This document shows, one piece after another, positions 32,609 through 41,483 of a DNA stretch of 53,556 nucleotides. The DNA lies in the IMG/VR virus record IMGVR_UViG_3300004184_000007, positions 1 through 53,556 of that record. One strand, written 5' to 3'. The notes beneath the pieces are model-generated. The model was not told where the DNA came from. It saw nothing but the letters and a program-made list of their open reading frames with translations, and searched no databases. The stretch's first letter is position 1, and each line of letters opens with the position of its first letter. This DNA comes from a virus. The position numbers and the translations under genes were made by a program.

Positions 32609-33000
32609 AGCTCTCGTTCGAGTTCGACGCGACCGCCCTCGCTCGCGGCCTCGAGCGTCTCCCAGGCGCCCTCGACACGGAACTCGAGCGCTGTCTCCGC
32701 AAGGCGGGTCGCCTCATCGCCGGAGAAGCCCGCCGCTCGCACGACTACACCGACCGCACCGGTCGGCTCACCCGGTCGATCCTCCCCGTGGCACCCACCG
32801 GCCGCTTCACCGAGGACACCCTCGAAGGCGGCGCCGGCGCGATCGCTCCGTACGCGGGCTACGTCGAGGAGGGCACCGAGCGCATGCACATCCACGGCGG
32901 GTACCGATTCCTTCGCCTCGCGGCCGCCACGAAGTATCGCGAGATCGAGGCGGTCTTCCACGACCACGTCGAGGCCGCCGTGCGGCGCGCGGGGTTCTGA
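32605..33000 (+). CDS. HK97 gp10-like neck/tail-completion protein
   Basis: Protein of 131 aa from ATG 32605, overlapping the previous stop. FDATALARGLERLPGALDTE, then AGRLIAGEARRSHDYTDRTG and SILPV...YAGYVEEGTERMHIHGGYRF is a clear gp10/Gp16-type pattern: two helices, the Arg-Ser-x-x-Gly-turn, and the YVEEGT strand. Forms a ring in the neck. Neighbours on both sides agree. Confidence 0.8.
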   Translation: MKLSFEFDATALARGLERLPGALDTELERCLRKAGRLIAGEARRSHDYTDRTGRLTRSILPVAPTGRFTEDTLEGGAGAIAPYAGYVEEGTERMHIHGGYRFLRLAAATKYREIEAVFHDHVEAAVRRAGF

Positions 33001-33626
33001 TGGCCGCAACCCTCGACGCCATCGAGAGCGCGTTCATGACGACGCTCCAGACCCTCTTGCGCTCGGCCACGCCTGCGGGCCCGTTCGTGATGGTCGACCG
33101 CTGGGCGGGCGAGGTGACCCAGCAGGAGGGCGTCGACGAGGCCACGCTCGGCAAGAGCCCGTCGGCCCTGCTCGCCTTCGAGAGCTCGACCGCCCTGGGC
33201 GAGGACGGCGCGTACGAAGAGACGCTCCTCCGCGACATCGAGGTGGTCGAACGCCACGTCTTCCGGGTCTACGTGACCGTGAAGGACGCACGCACCGTCA
33301 CTGCCGGCACGAAGGGCACCGTCGGCCAGCCTGGCGTGTTGCGCTGCGCGCGGCTCGTGAAGGAAGCCCTGGCGGGCCTGGAGATCGCGGGGCTGCACGC
33401 CGGTGACGTCGTGCGCTTGGTGGACCATCGACCGTGGTCCGTGCAGCGCGAGAGCCACTACACCCACCTCGTTCGATTCAGCGCACGCGCCGCGCTCCCT
33501 GCGACGACAGACGCCACCCCTGGCGAGCCGTTCGAGGGCATGAACACCACCCTCACCGACGCGCCCTCGAGCGAGGGCGGCACCCCCATGCCTCTCGCGG
33601 CCGTCCGTGCCGTTCCCGTTTCCTGA
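33000..33626 (+). CDS. DUF1834-like tail terminator (Mu gp37-like)
   Basis: Protein of 208 aa. The N-terminal 150 residues hold the pattern IESAFMTTLQTLLRSATPAG, SALLAFESSTALGEDG, and RHVFRVYVTVKDARTVTAGT. In Mu gp37 occupies the same slot before the sheath gene and terminates tail assembly. The last 40 residues (PATTDATPGEPFEGMNTTLT) look unstructured. Start ATG shares its A with the previous TGA. Confidence 0.65.
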   Translation: MAATLDAIESAFMTTLQTLLRSATPAGPFVMVDRWAGEVTQQEGVDEATLGKSPSALLAFESSTALGEDGAYEETLLRDIEVVERHVFRVYVTVKDARTVTAGTKGTVGQPGVLRCARLVKEALAGLEIAGLHAGDVVRLVDHRPWSVQRESHYTHLVRFSARAALPATTDATPGEPFEGMNTTLTDAPSSEGGTPMPLAAVRAVPVS

Positions 33627-33652
33627 CCCCTCCACCCTTCCGAGGTCCACCG

Positions 33653-35179
33653 ATGACTTTCCCGGCCCCGAGCGGCTACACCGCTTCGCTCGTCCCCGTC
33701 ACCGCGATCGCCGTACGCCTTGGGTACGGCGCCGTCGCTGCCCCCACCGCTACCCTCAAGGCGGTGATCCTCGGCAACCCGACCAGCGTCGCGACGGTCG
33801 CGGTCAGCACCCCCACGCGGATCCCTTCGGCCGAAGACGCCGCGACGTACTGGGGGGCCCGCAGTGAGATGGCGCAGATGGCCCGCGCCTGGTTCCGCAA
33901 GGCCCCCCGCGGCCTGCTCTACGGCGTCTCCGTGGCCGAAGGCTCGACCCCGGTCGCAGCCACGGCGACGATCCTCTTCGCGGGCACCGCGACGGGCGCG
34001 GGCGTCGTCCGCGGGCGCGTCGCCGGGCAGCTCATCAACGAGGTCGCGGTCGCCTCGGGCGCCGTCGCCGCGACGGTCGCCGCGGCCCTCGAGGCCGAGC
34101 TCGACCGCTGGCTGGAGATGCCCGCGACGGCGGGCGTGTCGACTGCGACGGTGACCCTCACGGCCGCCAACGCCGGGCCGCGCGGCAACAGCCTCCGCCT
34201 GGTGCTGGAGTGCACGGCGCCGGGCATCACCATGGCGCTCAACGGCACGACGGCCGCGGCGGTGGTACGGGGGAACTTCGGTGCGGACTCGGCGACCCCG
34301 GGATCGGTCGCGGACAACTTCACGGCCGCGCTCGCGGCCATCCAGGCCACCCGCTACCACCGGATCATCGCGGCCTGCGACGACGACACCAACCGCGGAC
34401 GGGTGAAGACCCACCTCAACACGGTGTCCGGCATCAACGCCGGGCGCCGCGCGATGGCGATCTGCGCGTCGGTCGAAACCACCGTCGCTACGGCCGAGGC
34501 GGATGCCACGGGGCAGCAGGAGGCGCGGCTCACGATCGTCTACGGGCGCAAGAGCCCGCGCACCCCCGGCGAGATCGCGGCCAACTATGCGGCGGCGCGC
34601 ATCTACGGCGACGGCGTCCGCCAGGGCGAGTCGCAGTACAAGGCCGCCAAGCAGAACGGGCTGCAGCTGGACATCGAGGAGACCGAGAACGAGGACCTCC
34701 TCTCGGACAACGACATCGCCGCGTGCCTCGCGGCGGGGCTCACGCCGCTCGTCCCCGACCCTCTCAACCCCGGCTACATGCGCGTCGTGCGCCCCGCGAC
34801 CACGCGCACCACCAACGTCGCCGGGTCGACGTCCTACCGCGTCCTCGACCCGGCGAAGGTCGCCGTCGCGGACGAGGTCGCCGACCGCATCGAAGCGTTC
34901 GCCGGCGTGGCCTACGCGACGAAGAACCTCGTGCCCGAGCCCGACCCCGACGCGCGCGTCAACGGCGACGTCATCTGGCCGAGCGCGGTGCGCGAAGACA
35001 TCCTGGCGATCCTCCGTGCCATGGAGGGGGAGGGCCTGCTCGTGCGCGTCAACGACCTCGCCGACCAGGTGCTGGTCGAGCCGATGACCGGCGACGACAG
35101 CTTCCTCGTCGCGACCGTGCCGATCGACGTCATCGAGCACTTCCACGGGTTCCTCGTCGAGGTCCTGCAGCAGGGCTAA
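33653..35179 (+). CDS. Tail sheath protein (Mu gpL-like)
   Basis: Protein of 508 aa; the sheath of a contractile tail. N-terminal part has ATLKAVILGNPTSVATVAVS, AATYWGARSEMAQMARAWFR, the fold insert (RPRGLLYGVSVAE...), and ANAGPRGNSLRLVLEC. The middle has YHRIIAACDDDTNRGRVKTH and LTIVYGRKSPRTPGEI. The C-terminal handshake domain includes YRVLDPAKVAVADEVADRIE and DDSFLVATVPIDVIEHFHGF. Length and order match Mu gpL. ATG 33653 is chosen over an upstream extension out of frame with the real gene. Confidence 0.87.
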   Translation: MTFPAPSGYTASLVPVTAIAVRLGYGAVAAPTATLKAVILGNPTSVATVAVSTPTRIPSAEDAATYWGARSEMAQMARAWFRKAPRGLLYGVSVAEGSTPVAATATILFAGTATGAGVVRGRVAGQLINEVAVASGAVAATVAAALEAELDRWLEMPATAGVSTATVTLTAANAGPRGNSLRLVLECTAPGITMALNGTTAAAVVRGNFGADSATPGSVADNFTAALAAIQATRYHRIIAACDDDTNRGRVKTHLNTVSGINAGRRAMAICASVETTVATAEADATGQQEARLTIVYGRKSPRTPGEIAANYAAARIYGDGVRQGESQYKAAKQNGLQLDIEETENEDLLSDNDIAACLAAGLTPLVPDPLNPGYMRVVRPATTRTTNVAGSTSYRVLDPAKVAVADEVADRIEAFAGVAYATKNLVPEPDPDARVNGDVIWPSAVREDILAILRAMEGEGLLVRVNDLADQVLVEPMTGDDSFLVATVPIDVIEHFHGFLVEVLQQG

Positions 35180-35181
35180 CG

Positions 35182-35197
35182 CGCGCCCACGGGCGCG
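35182..35197 (+). terminator. Hairpin between sheath and tube genes
   Basis: A 6-bp GC stem with tetraloop CACG lies in the 33-base gap. There is no T-run, so it is more likely an mRNA-stabilising or processing element that raises tube-protein yield than a true terminator. Confidence 0.3.
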
Positions 35198-35212
35198 GAA
35201 AGGCATACGATC

Positions 35213-35584
35213 ATGGCACGCAAGGAATGGGCACAGGGCTGCCGAGGATGGCTCAACGGAGCGCTCATCGGTGACGCGCTCGAGATCTCCCTGAAGATCG
35301 GCGAGGGCGGCCAGCGCATGAACACCCTCGGCGGGAACACGGGCACCACCGTCGCCGACCCGACGCACCTGACGGCGTCGATCAAGCACGCCGTCGCGAA
35401 GACGGGGACGGACGTCCGCAAGATCCGCCGCTTCCGGACCGACAAGACCGAGGTCACGCTCAAGGTGCAGATCGGGCCGGAGGTGTTCACGGCCGTGGGC
35501 AAGATCCTCACCTGCAACCCGAGCGGGTCGCCCGGCAAGGCGGAGTTCGACTTCGACTTCGACGGCGACGAGCAGACGGTCTGA
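35213..35584 (+). CDS. Tail tube protein (Mu gpM-like)
   Basis: Protein of 123 aa. Beta-sandwich pattern LNGALIGDALEISLKIGEGG, HLTASIKHAVAKTGTDVRKI, KTEVTLKVQIGPEVFTAVGK, and a short acidic end (EFDFDFDGDEQTV). Small contractile-tail tube proteins have this size and follow the sheath directly. GGAAAGG precedes the ATG. Confidence 0.78.
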   Translation: MARKEWAQGCRGWLNGALIGDALEISLKIGEGGQRMNTLGGNTGTTVADPTHLTASIKHAVAKTGTDVRKIRRFRTDKTEVTLKVQIGPEVFTAVGKILTCNPSGSPGKAEFDFDFDGDEQTV

Positions 35585-36174
35585 TGGCGCGCGACGACGA
35601 CGAGGTTGAGACGCGGGTCTCGAACTTCGCGCGGCGGCGCGCAGGCCGTAAGCGCCCCGATAAGCTGGTCCCCTTCCCGGGAGAGCCCGGGCAGAAGGCC
35701 CGCCTCTGGGTCGCGCGGGACGAGGACGAGCAGGCCGCCGAGGTCGCGACGCGGCAGCACCTCACCAAGGGCCTGAAGCTCTCGGCGCTCGACCTCTCAC
35801 TCACCGCCGAGCAGAACCTCTACCGGGCCGAGTACGAGCGACAGCTCCTCTTGCTGCTCGTGCGTGACCCGGACGACGCCAACCAGCAGCTCTTCGAGAG
35901 CGCTGGCGAGATCCGAGAGGAGCTCGAAGCACCGCAGCGCGAGGCGCTCCTGCGCGAGATCGCTCTCTTCCGGGTCGAGCGCTACCCCGAGCTCACGATG
36001 GAGGAGCTGCCGGAGGATCGCCGAGAGGGCCGCGGCCTGATCGAGTGGATGACGGAGGTAAAAACCGCCGGGGCGCTTTCGACGTACTGGGCGTCCTTCG
36101 GAACCGATACGCAGTACGCCATGCTCAACGCACTCATCGCAGCATCGACGATTGCGACACCACCGAGCTCCTAG
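35584..36174 (+). CDS. Tail assembly chaperone (upstream frame)
   Basis: Protein of 196 aa. It follows the tube gene and precedes the tape measure, the fixed position of tail assembly chaperones. Sequence is charged and helical (AEVATRQHLTKGLKLSALDL, then YERQLLLLLVRDPDDANQQL and RYPELTMEELPEDRREGRGL). The reading frame ends inside an overlapping -1 frame that continues to 36263. A five-base A-run after GGT (36060-36064), rare in this GC-rich DNA, is a candidate slip site. Confidence 0.7.
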   Translation: MARDDDEVETRVSNFARRRAGRKRPDKLVPFPGEPGQKARLWVARDEDEQAAEVATRQHLTKGLKLSALDLSLTAEQNLYRAEYERQLLLLLVRDPDDANQQLFESAGEIREELEAPQREALLREIALFRVERYPELTMEELPEDRREGRGLIEWMTEVKTAGALSTYWASFGTDTQYAMLNALIAASTIATPPSS

Positions 36175-36263
36175 GCTACCTGGGCGAGGAGTGGCTGGAG
36201 CACGAGCTCGAGCTTCGCGGACTCCTGCCTCCTCGCCGTCCTGAGCCAGATCCGGAGCGCTGA
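36045..36263 (+). CDS. Tail assembly chaperone extension (probable -1 frameshift)
   Basis: Open in the -1 frame relative to the upstream chaperone gene and ending just before the tape measure. The end part (TELLGYLGEEWLEHELELRG then LLPPRRPEPDPER) is acidic and helical and looks coding, while the first part is Arg-rich and looks like an off-frame. So the frame switch may occur near the end of the upstream gene (about 36140-36170) rather than at the A-run at 36060. No ribosome site near a start in this frame is evident. The 36045 position is the GTG that begins the open frame, not a proven start. Confidence 0.55.
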   Translation: MDDGGKNRRGAFDVLGVLRNRYAVRHAQRTHRSIDDCDTTELLGYLGEEWLEHELELRGLLPPRRPEPDPER

Positions 36264-36269
36264 CATCCC

Positions 36270-38483
36270 ATGGGCACCGTAACCACCGCCATCCTTCGGC
36301 TCGACGTGGAGGGCGGCAGCGCCGTCACGTCCGAGATCCGCAAGGCCGCGACGGACATCCGGAACGCGCAGAAGGAGATCACCAAGGCCTCGGTCGACGC
36401 GGTCCAGGCGATCGAGGCTGCCCAGCAGAAGGCCAGCGAGCGAGCGAAGGGACGCCGACGCAGGGACGCCGTCGAGACCGTCCGCGAGACCGCGCAGGTG
36501 GTCGGCCAGCAGGGCGGGATCTACCGCCAGGGCGCCGCCGTCGCCGAGCGCACCGAGCAGCTCGTCACCCGGTCGAAGCTGAAGGAGCTCGCCAAGCAGG
36601 GCGATGCCCAGAAGGCCTGGGTGGCGCTCTACACGGACGCCCACAAGCGTGCGACGGCGGCGTTCGAGGCCGAGGTCGGCAAGCGCGGGAACCTCTCCCA
36701 GCGCGAGCGGTCGCAGATCGAGACCGTGGCGCTGGCCATCGTCTCCGAGCACGAACAGGCCGAGCGGCGCCGCACGGCCGCGACCGCGCACGAAGGCGAG
36801 AGGCGGGTGGCGCGCGAGCGGGCCAACGCGGCTGTGGTGCGAGAAGCGTGGCGCGGGGTGCGCGACGGTGCTTCGGCCGTAGGGCAGGGCGCCACGCAGT
36901 ACGGTACCCAGGCCCATGCGGTGATCCAGGACGCGACCCAGCGGCGCAACGGCATCCAGGCCACTGTTGCTGATGCGCTGTCGCAGGTCGGGGTCAACGA
37001 TGCGGCCTCCATCAACCGCTACACCGACCAGGTCATCCAGGCGGGTGGAGGCGCAAACATGCGCCCCGAGCAGATCGCAGAAGCGATCCAGTCGGCACAG
37101 CAGCGCACCAACCTCATCGGCCGCATGAGTGGGCTCCAGGGCGGCGCCCGCGATGCGGTCTTCACCGACGCGATCGGCACCGCGGTGCGCGGCCGGAACC
37201 TTGGCCTCGACCCGAGCGAGTTCACCGAACTGCACGGGATGCTCGGCAGCCGCGGCCTGACTGAGTCCGACCGCGCCGGGCTCGAGACGTGGTCCGTGGG
37301 CGCGCAGGATCGCGGCGCACTCGACATCTCGACGCTCCTGCGGCAGTCCAAAGCCGCGATCACGCAGCGCATGGCCGCCGCCAGCAACGCGCTCCCTGCG
37401 AACGCGACGCGCGAGCAGCGCTCGGCAGCGGAGGCCGGGGCGTTCCGTCAGGCCGTGGCCGAGGTCGAGGTGCTCAAGGACGCGGGCATCAACGCCGGCG
37501 TGGGGTCCAACGCCATGGCCACCTACGAGCGCGTGCTGAGCAACACCGGCACCCAGGCCAAGATGAGGGAGAACATTTCGCACATCCCCGACCGGGCGCT
37601 CCGGGCGCGCGTGACCGAGACCCTCTTCGACGCGAACGGCCTGCGAGAGGGGCTCACCAACCCGCTGATGTTCACCGGCGCGCTCCTGCACGCCGGGATG
37701 ACCGACCCTACGGCCACGGCCAACATCTTCGCCGGGACCGGCGCGGGCAACCCGCAGTCGCTCGCTGCGAACGTCCGCCGGATGCAGACGGCGCTGCAGG
37801 GGCGCGACGCCGACAACCGCAGCGGCGTCGACCGGGTCGGCGCGTACCTCGCCCCTGGCGTCGCGATCACCCCAGAGGAAGAGGCGCGCCGGGCTGCGAT
37901 GCGCCGCAGCCTGGGCGTCAACGTCGCCGAGGGCGAGTCCGTGCGAGGGATGACCAACACCCTCGGCCACGGCACCCAGGCGAGCATCTCCGACGCCGCG
38001 GCGCGCGCCGCGCGCACCAACCCCCTCGGCATGGTCGCCCTGGGGGCGTCCGTCCCCGCGCTCGGCGCGCTCGTGGCGAAGGTCCCCGGCGCCGCCAACG
38101 TGCTGGGTGGGCTCGCGCTCATGAAGTCGGTCGTCACGGGCACAACGGTGGACGGCACGCAGCTCTCGACGGGTGACCGCGTGCGTCGCGGCGTCGGCTA
38201 CGCGGCCGGCGCGGCGGTCGCCGCGGCCTCCCCCTTCCTCGCGGCCCCGATCGCGGCCATGGCGCTCATGCCCGGCCTCATGGACGTGGGCCGGGTTGGC
38301 ACCAACCAGTTCCGCGGGTCGGGGATGCGGGAGGCGGTGGGCCAGGGGATCACGCGCGCGTTCCTCGACGCGCTCCCCGACAGCATCGCTCGCGCGATCA
38401 GCCGCGCCACGATCACGGTCACCGTCAGCCCGACCGAGGGCGTACACCGCGAGACCGCCCACGCCGGGAACGGCGGTCGCTGA
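36270..38483 (+). CDS. Tape measure protein
   Basis: Protein of 737 aa, largest tail protein, setting tail length. The N-terminal half is a long coiled coil with many Lys/Arg/Glu/Gln/Ala (QKEITKASVDAVQAIEAAQQ, and AIVSEHEQAERRRTA), followed by helical segments of Ala/Gly/Thr. Two hydrophobic helices near residues 585-620 and 640-670 (ALVAKVPGAANVLGGLALMK, and ASPFLAAPIAAMALMPGL) are the usual membrane-insertion part. Starts six bases after the chaperone extension. Confidence 0.85.
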   Translation: MGTVTTAILRLDVEGGSAVTSEIRKAATDIRNAQKEITKASVDAVQAIEAAQQKASERAKGRRRRDAVETVRETAQVVGQQGGIYRQGAAVAERTEQLVTRSKLKELAKQGDAQKAWVALYTDAHKRATAAFEAEVGKRGNLSQRERSQIETVALAIVSEHEQAERRRTAATAHEGERRVARERANAAVVREAWRGVRDGASAVGQGATQYGTQAHAVIQDATQRRNGIQATVADALSQVGVNDAASINRYTDQVIQAGGGANMRPEQIAEAIQSAQQRTNLIGRMSGLQGGARDAVFTDAIGTAVRGRNLGLDPSEFTELHGMLGSRGLTESDRAGLETWSVGAQDRGALDISTLLRQSKAAITQRMAAASNALPANATREQRSAAEAGAFRQAVAEVEVLKDAGINAGVGSNAMATYERVLSNTGTQAKMRENISHIPDRALRARVTETLFDANGLREGLTNPLMFTGALLHAGMTDPTATANIFAGTGAGNPQSLAANVRRMQTALQGRDADNRSGVDRVGAYLAPGVAITPEEEARRAAMRRSLGVNVAEGESVRGMTNTLGHGTQASISDAAARAARTNPLGMVALGASVPALGALVAKVPGAANVLGGLALMKSVVTGTTVDGTQLSTGDRVRRGVGYAAGAAVAAASPFLAAPIAAMALMPGLMDVGRVGTNQFRGSGMREAVGQGITRAFLDALPDSIARAISRATITVTVSPTEGVHRETAHAGNGGR

Positions 38484-39367
38484 TGACCATCGACGCGCTC
38501 AAGGAGCACCTCTCTCCGTTCGCCTTCGAGGGCGTGGAGTTCCCGGGGCTCGACACCTCTCTCGTCGGCGGCCACGACTCGGCCAAGCACGCGGGATACC
38601 GCCAGCGCGGCGCCGACGTCGAGACCACCGGTCCGAAGGCCAAGGTCATCAAGGTCAAGGTCCCGCTCTACAACAGTCTGCGCTGGCCCACGCCGCTCTT
38701 CCCGGGCGTCTACGCGGACCTCGTGCGGGTGCTTGATGCGCGTGGCGAGGGCCTCCTCACGCACCCGACGCGCGGCCTACTCACCGTGCACGTCGACGAG
38801 TGGACCGAGCAGATCGACGGGAAGACGAAGGACGGGCTCACGCTCGAGATCACGTTCACCGAGCAGCGGGGCGAGGCCACGCTGGTGGACTTCAACACCC
38901 CCGCTGCACCCGCCGACCTCGCGATCGCTGGGGCAGTCGCCGTCGAGGCCGCCGCGGTCGAGCTCAGCCTCGTCGACCGCTTCCTCGGCTTCGTCGACGA
39001 CGTGACCGCCGTGATGGACGAACTCGCCTCGGCGGACGCCTCCATGACGCAGGCCATCGCCACCGCCGACGCCCTCGTGCGCCGGTGCGAGGAAGATCTC
39101 GCGGACCCGGCGTTCGCCGCATCGCAGTACTTCCCCCTCCGGAGCGCCCTTGGGGCCACCACTGCGGCCGTCGTGGCGCGCAGGGCCGAGCGCGCCGGGG
39201 ACCAGCCAGGAACCTTCCGTCTGCCGGTCGCCATGTCGATCGCGGAGGTGGCCGCGCACCCGGACGTCTACGGTGACGCCTCCCGCATGGGCGAGCTGCT
39301 CGAGGTCAACGCCCTCGCCGACCCGAGCGAGATCCCCGCGGGCACCACGCTCCTGGTTCCGGTCTGA
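38483..39367 (+). CDS. Baseplate/DNA circularisation-like protein (Mu gpN-like)
   Basis: Protein of 294 aa. The N-terminus FAFEGVEFPGLDTSLVGGHD and the core VPLYNSLRWPTPLFPGVYAD through GLLTVHVDEWTEQ match the DNA_circ_N/gpN family. The last 50 residues (MSIAEVAAHPDVYGDASRMG ... IPAGTTLLVPV) look like a LysM-type peptidoglycan-binding module, suggesting it contacts the cell wall at injection. In Mu gpN is part of the central baseplate hub. ATG shares its A with the tape measure's stop. Confidence 0.75.
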   Translation: MTIDALKEHLSPFAFEGVEFPGLDTSLVGGHDSAKHAGYRQRGADVETTGPKAKVIKVKVPLYNSLRWPTPLFPGVYADLVRVLDARGEGLLTHPTRGLLTVHVDEWTEQIDGKTKDGLTLEITFTEQRGEATLVDFNTPAAPADLAIAGAVAVEAAAVELSLVDRFLGFVDDVTAVMDELASADASMTQAIATADALVRRCEEDLADPAFAASQYFPLRSALGATTAAVVARRAERAGDQPGTFRLPVAMSIAEVAAHPDVYGDASRMGELLEVNALADPSEIPAGTTLLVPV

Positions 39368-39369
39368 TC

Positions 39370-40515
39370 ATGGCGCAGTCGCACGAGGTCGAGCTCACCA
39401 TCGGCGGGCGCTCGCTGACGGCCTGGGACGAGGTGGTGCTCACACACGACCTGCTCACCGCAGGCTCGGCCCTTACGGTCACGCTCTGGCGCGGCCGGCA
39501 GACGCCCGCGATGGCCGCGCGGGCCCGACGCGTCCTCACCCTGTTCGCGCCGATGGAGGTGCGCGTCGACGGGGCGTTGCAGTTCGTTGGCACCGTCGAG
39601 CGGGTGCGGTCTGGCGCCGACCGCGAGGGCGCCAAGCTCATCGTCTCGGGCCGCGACCTCTCGGCGGCGATGCTCGTGTCCGACGTCGACCCGCGGCTCT
39701 CGCTGCACGACCTCACGATCGCTGAGGCCATCACCCGGGCCGTCGCCCCCCTCGGCCTCCCGCTCGTTGTCGCCGCCACGGCGGCCGATGCCCGGGCCAT
39801 CTCTGCGGGGCGCGCCCACCCTCGCGGCACGCCCAAGCGCGACACCCGCCGCGCCCACGTCGACCAGTGGAAGCCCCGGCCCGGCGAGAAGATCTGGGCG
39901 TTCTGCGAGCAGCTCGCGCGGCGTCACGGGTTCCTGCTCTACGTGGGCCCCACGGCCGCGGGGCAGGGGCTCATCCTCGACAAGCCCGCCTACGACGCCG
40001 AGCCCCTCTACGACCTCACCCGGATCGCGGTCGGCGACGGGTACGAGGGCAACCTCCTCGCGGGCTGGGAGGACACCAACGGCACCCAGGTCCCCACGGC
40101 CGTGACGGCGTACGGGCACACCTCGCTCCTCGCGGGCGAAGACGCCCGGTCCGAGGCGCGCCAGGAGAACCTCGCCCTCCAGAGTGACCGGGTTCAGTCG
40201 GCCCCGGCGCCGCGCCCGCGGTACGTGCACGACCCGCGCGTCCGCTCGCTCGACCAGGCGCGCCAGCGAGCCCGCAGCGAGATCGCACGGGCCAACCAGC
40301 AGCTCTTCGCCTACGAGGCGACGGTGCAGGGCTGGGGGCAGGCGCCCTTCCTCTATGCGATCAACGCGACTGCCAACCTCCGGGACGACCTCGAGGGGAT
40401 CCGCGACCGGCGTCTGATCACCAAGGTCGACCTGCGCCGCTCCCGCACCGGGGGCCACACGAGCACGCTCTCACTCTCGCCGCGCGGCACGATCGTCCTG
40501 GAGCCCGAGTCATGA
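39370..40515 (+). CDS. Baseplate hub protein (Mu gpP / gene D-like)
   Basis: Protein of 381 aa with the beta-rich hub fold: VELTIGGRSLTAWDEVVLTH, QFVGTVERVRSGADREGAKL, IVSGRDLSAAMLVSDVDPRL, and the domain KIWAFCEQLARRHGFLLYVG. A helical C-terminal arm (SLDQARQRARSEIARANQQL) follows, then DDLEGIRDRRLITKVDLRRS. This is the Mu gpP/phage gene D family that forms the ring gp27-type hub at the tip of the tube. Overlaps its downstream neighbour (ATGA). Confidence 0.82.
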   Translation: MAQSHEVELTIGGRSLTAWDEVVLTHDLLTAGSALTVTLWRGRQTPAMAARARRVLTLFAPMEVRVDGALQFVGTVERVRSGADREGAKLIVSGRDLSAAMLVSDVDPRLSLHDLTIAEAITRAVAPLGLPLVVAATAADARAISAGRAHPRGTPKRDTRRAHVDQWKPRPGEKIWAFCEQLARRHGFLLYVGPTAAGQGLILDKPAYDAEPLYDLTRIAVGDGYEGNLLAGWEDTNGTQVPTAVTAYGHTSLLAGEDARSEARQENLALQSDRVQSAPAPRPRYVHDPRVRSLDQARQRARSEIARANQQLFAYEATVQGWGQAPFLYAINATANLRDDLEGIRDRRLITKVDLRRSRTGGHTSTLSLSPRGTIVLEPES

Positions 40516-41087
40516 GCTTCCCCCAGAAGGTGGTGCGCGCGGCCTACGGCGCCGTCTCCAAGCTCCTCGAGCTCCAGCTCCGGGGCGTCGGCAACGAGGC
40601 TGACGACGACACAGCGGCGCCGACGGACGCCGCGGCGTTCCCTCAGTCGATGGGCCTGGCGGTGCTGCCCGTGATCGCCGCCACCCTGCGCGCCCACGTC
40701 GAGCAGGGCGGCGACGAGCCGTACGTCAAGAGGCTCTGGGACAAGGCCCGGACGCCCACGGACCTCGTCGCGGGCGAGACCCGCCTCTACGCCGTGGGGA
40801 ACATCGCGCGGATGCTGCGGCTCCTCACGGACGCCGCCGTGCTCGAGGCGCCGTCGATCAAGCTCGGTGCCGCGGCAACGAAGAAGGTCAACCGCGAGGG
40901 CGACGCGGTCGACTGCGGGACGCTCACGTTTGCGTTCACGCCCGGCTCGGCTGCGGCGCTCAGCATCACCTACACGCCGCCCGCGGGCAGCGGCGCAGGG
41001 TCCACGGTGCTCGCCGCCGGGTCGGGCGACATCTCGCTCATCGGGCGCACCGGCCCCGGCTCCAACAAGGTCCGCGCGGAGGATTGA
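40512..41087 (+). CDS. Baseplate spike-like protein (Mu gp45-like)
   Basis: Protein of 191 aa. The start resembles gp45 (MSFPQKVVRAAYGAVSKLLE), then EQGGDEPYVKRLWDKARTPT and a C-terminal beta part with TKKVNREGDAVDCGTLTFAF. The usual Mu gp45 metal-binding histidine tip is not visible, so the piercing needle may differ or be supplied by another protein. Position between gpP and gp46 supports the call. Confidence 0.65.
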   Translation: MSFPQKVVRAAYGAVSKLLELQLRGVGNEADDDTAAPTDAAAFPQSMGLAVLPVIAATLRAHVEQGGDEPYVKRLWDKARTPTDLVAGETRLYAVGNIARMLRLLTDAAVLEAPSIKLGAAATKKVNREGDAVDCGTLTFAFTPGSAAALSITYTPPAGSGAGSTVLAAGSGDISLIGRTGPGSNKVRAED

Positions 41088-41452
41088 TGGCCACCGTCGC
41101 CCGCTTCATCGACCCCGTGACCGGCGACGTCGCCCTCGACGGCCGCACCTGGCAGCGCGCGCTCACCCCCGAGCTCGCGATCGTCGTGAACGTCCTGCGC
41201 ACCCCGCTCGGCTCGGCCGGCCGCGATCGCACCTACGGCGTCGAGGAGGTGGACAACGAGACCCCCAACGCCGTCGCTCGCTGGAAGGCCGCCGTCGCCG
41301 TGGCGTTGAAGCGCTGGGTCGACCGCGGCACGATCCGCGAGCTCGTCGTCGAGGCGCGCACCGAGGCCGCCCCCACCGGCACGGTGCTGCGCTCCACCGT
41401 CACCTTCCGCGGGCGCGATGGGCGCTCGCAGTCGATCGAGATGGAGCGGTAG
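41087..41452 (+). CDS. Baseplate wedge protein (Mu gp46-like)
   Basis: Protein of 121 aa; ATG 41087 chosen over a TTG one codon earlier. GPW/gp25-like pattern: DGRTWQRALTPELAIVVNVL, LRTPLGSAGRDRTYGVEEVD and a charged VALKRWVDRGTIRELVVEAR. In Mu, gp46 joins the baseplate rim; it is followed in other Mu-like phages directly by gp47, but here two extra genes intervene. Confidence 0.75.
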   Translation: MATVARFIDPVTGDVALDGRTWQRALTPELAIVVNVLRTPLGSAGRDRTYGVEEVDNETPNAVARWKAAVAVALKRWVDRGTIRELVVEARTEAAPTGTVLRSTVTFRGRDGRSQSIEMER

Positions 41453-41483
41453 GCTCGAGCTGGCGTTCCGGTATGCTCGGCCG

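Noticed and set aside
41472-41477. Shared TAYGCT boxes before accessory gene A and near 45327 as a moron promoter
   Set aside because: Neither has a -35 element at a proper distance, so the match was not strong enough to list as promoters.
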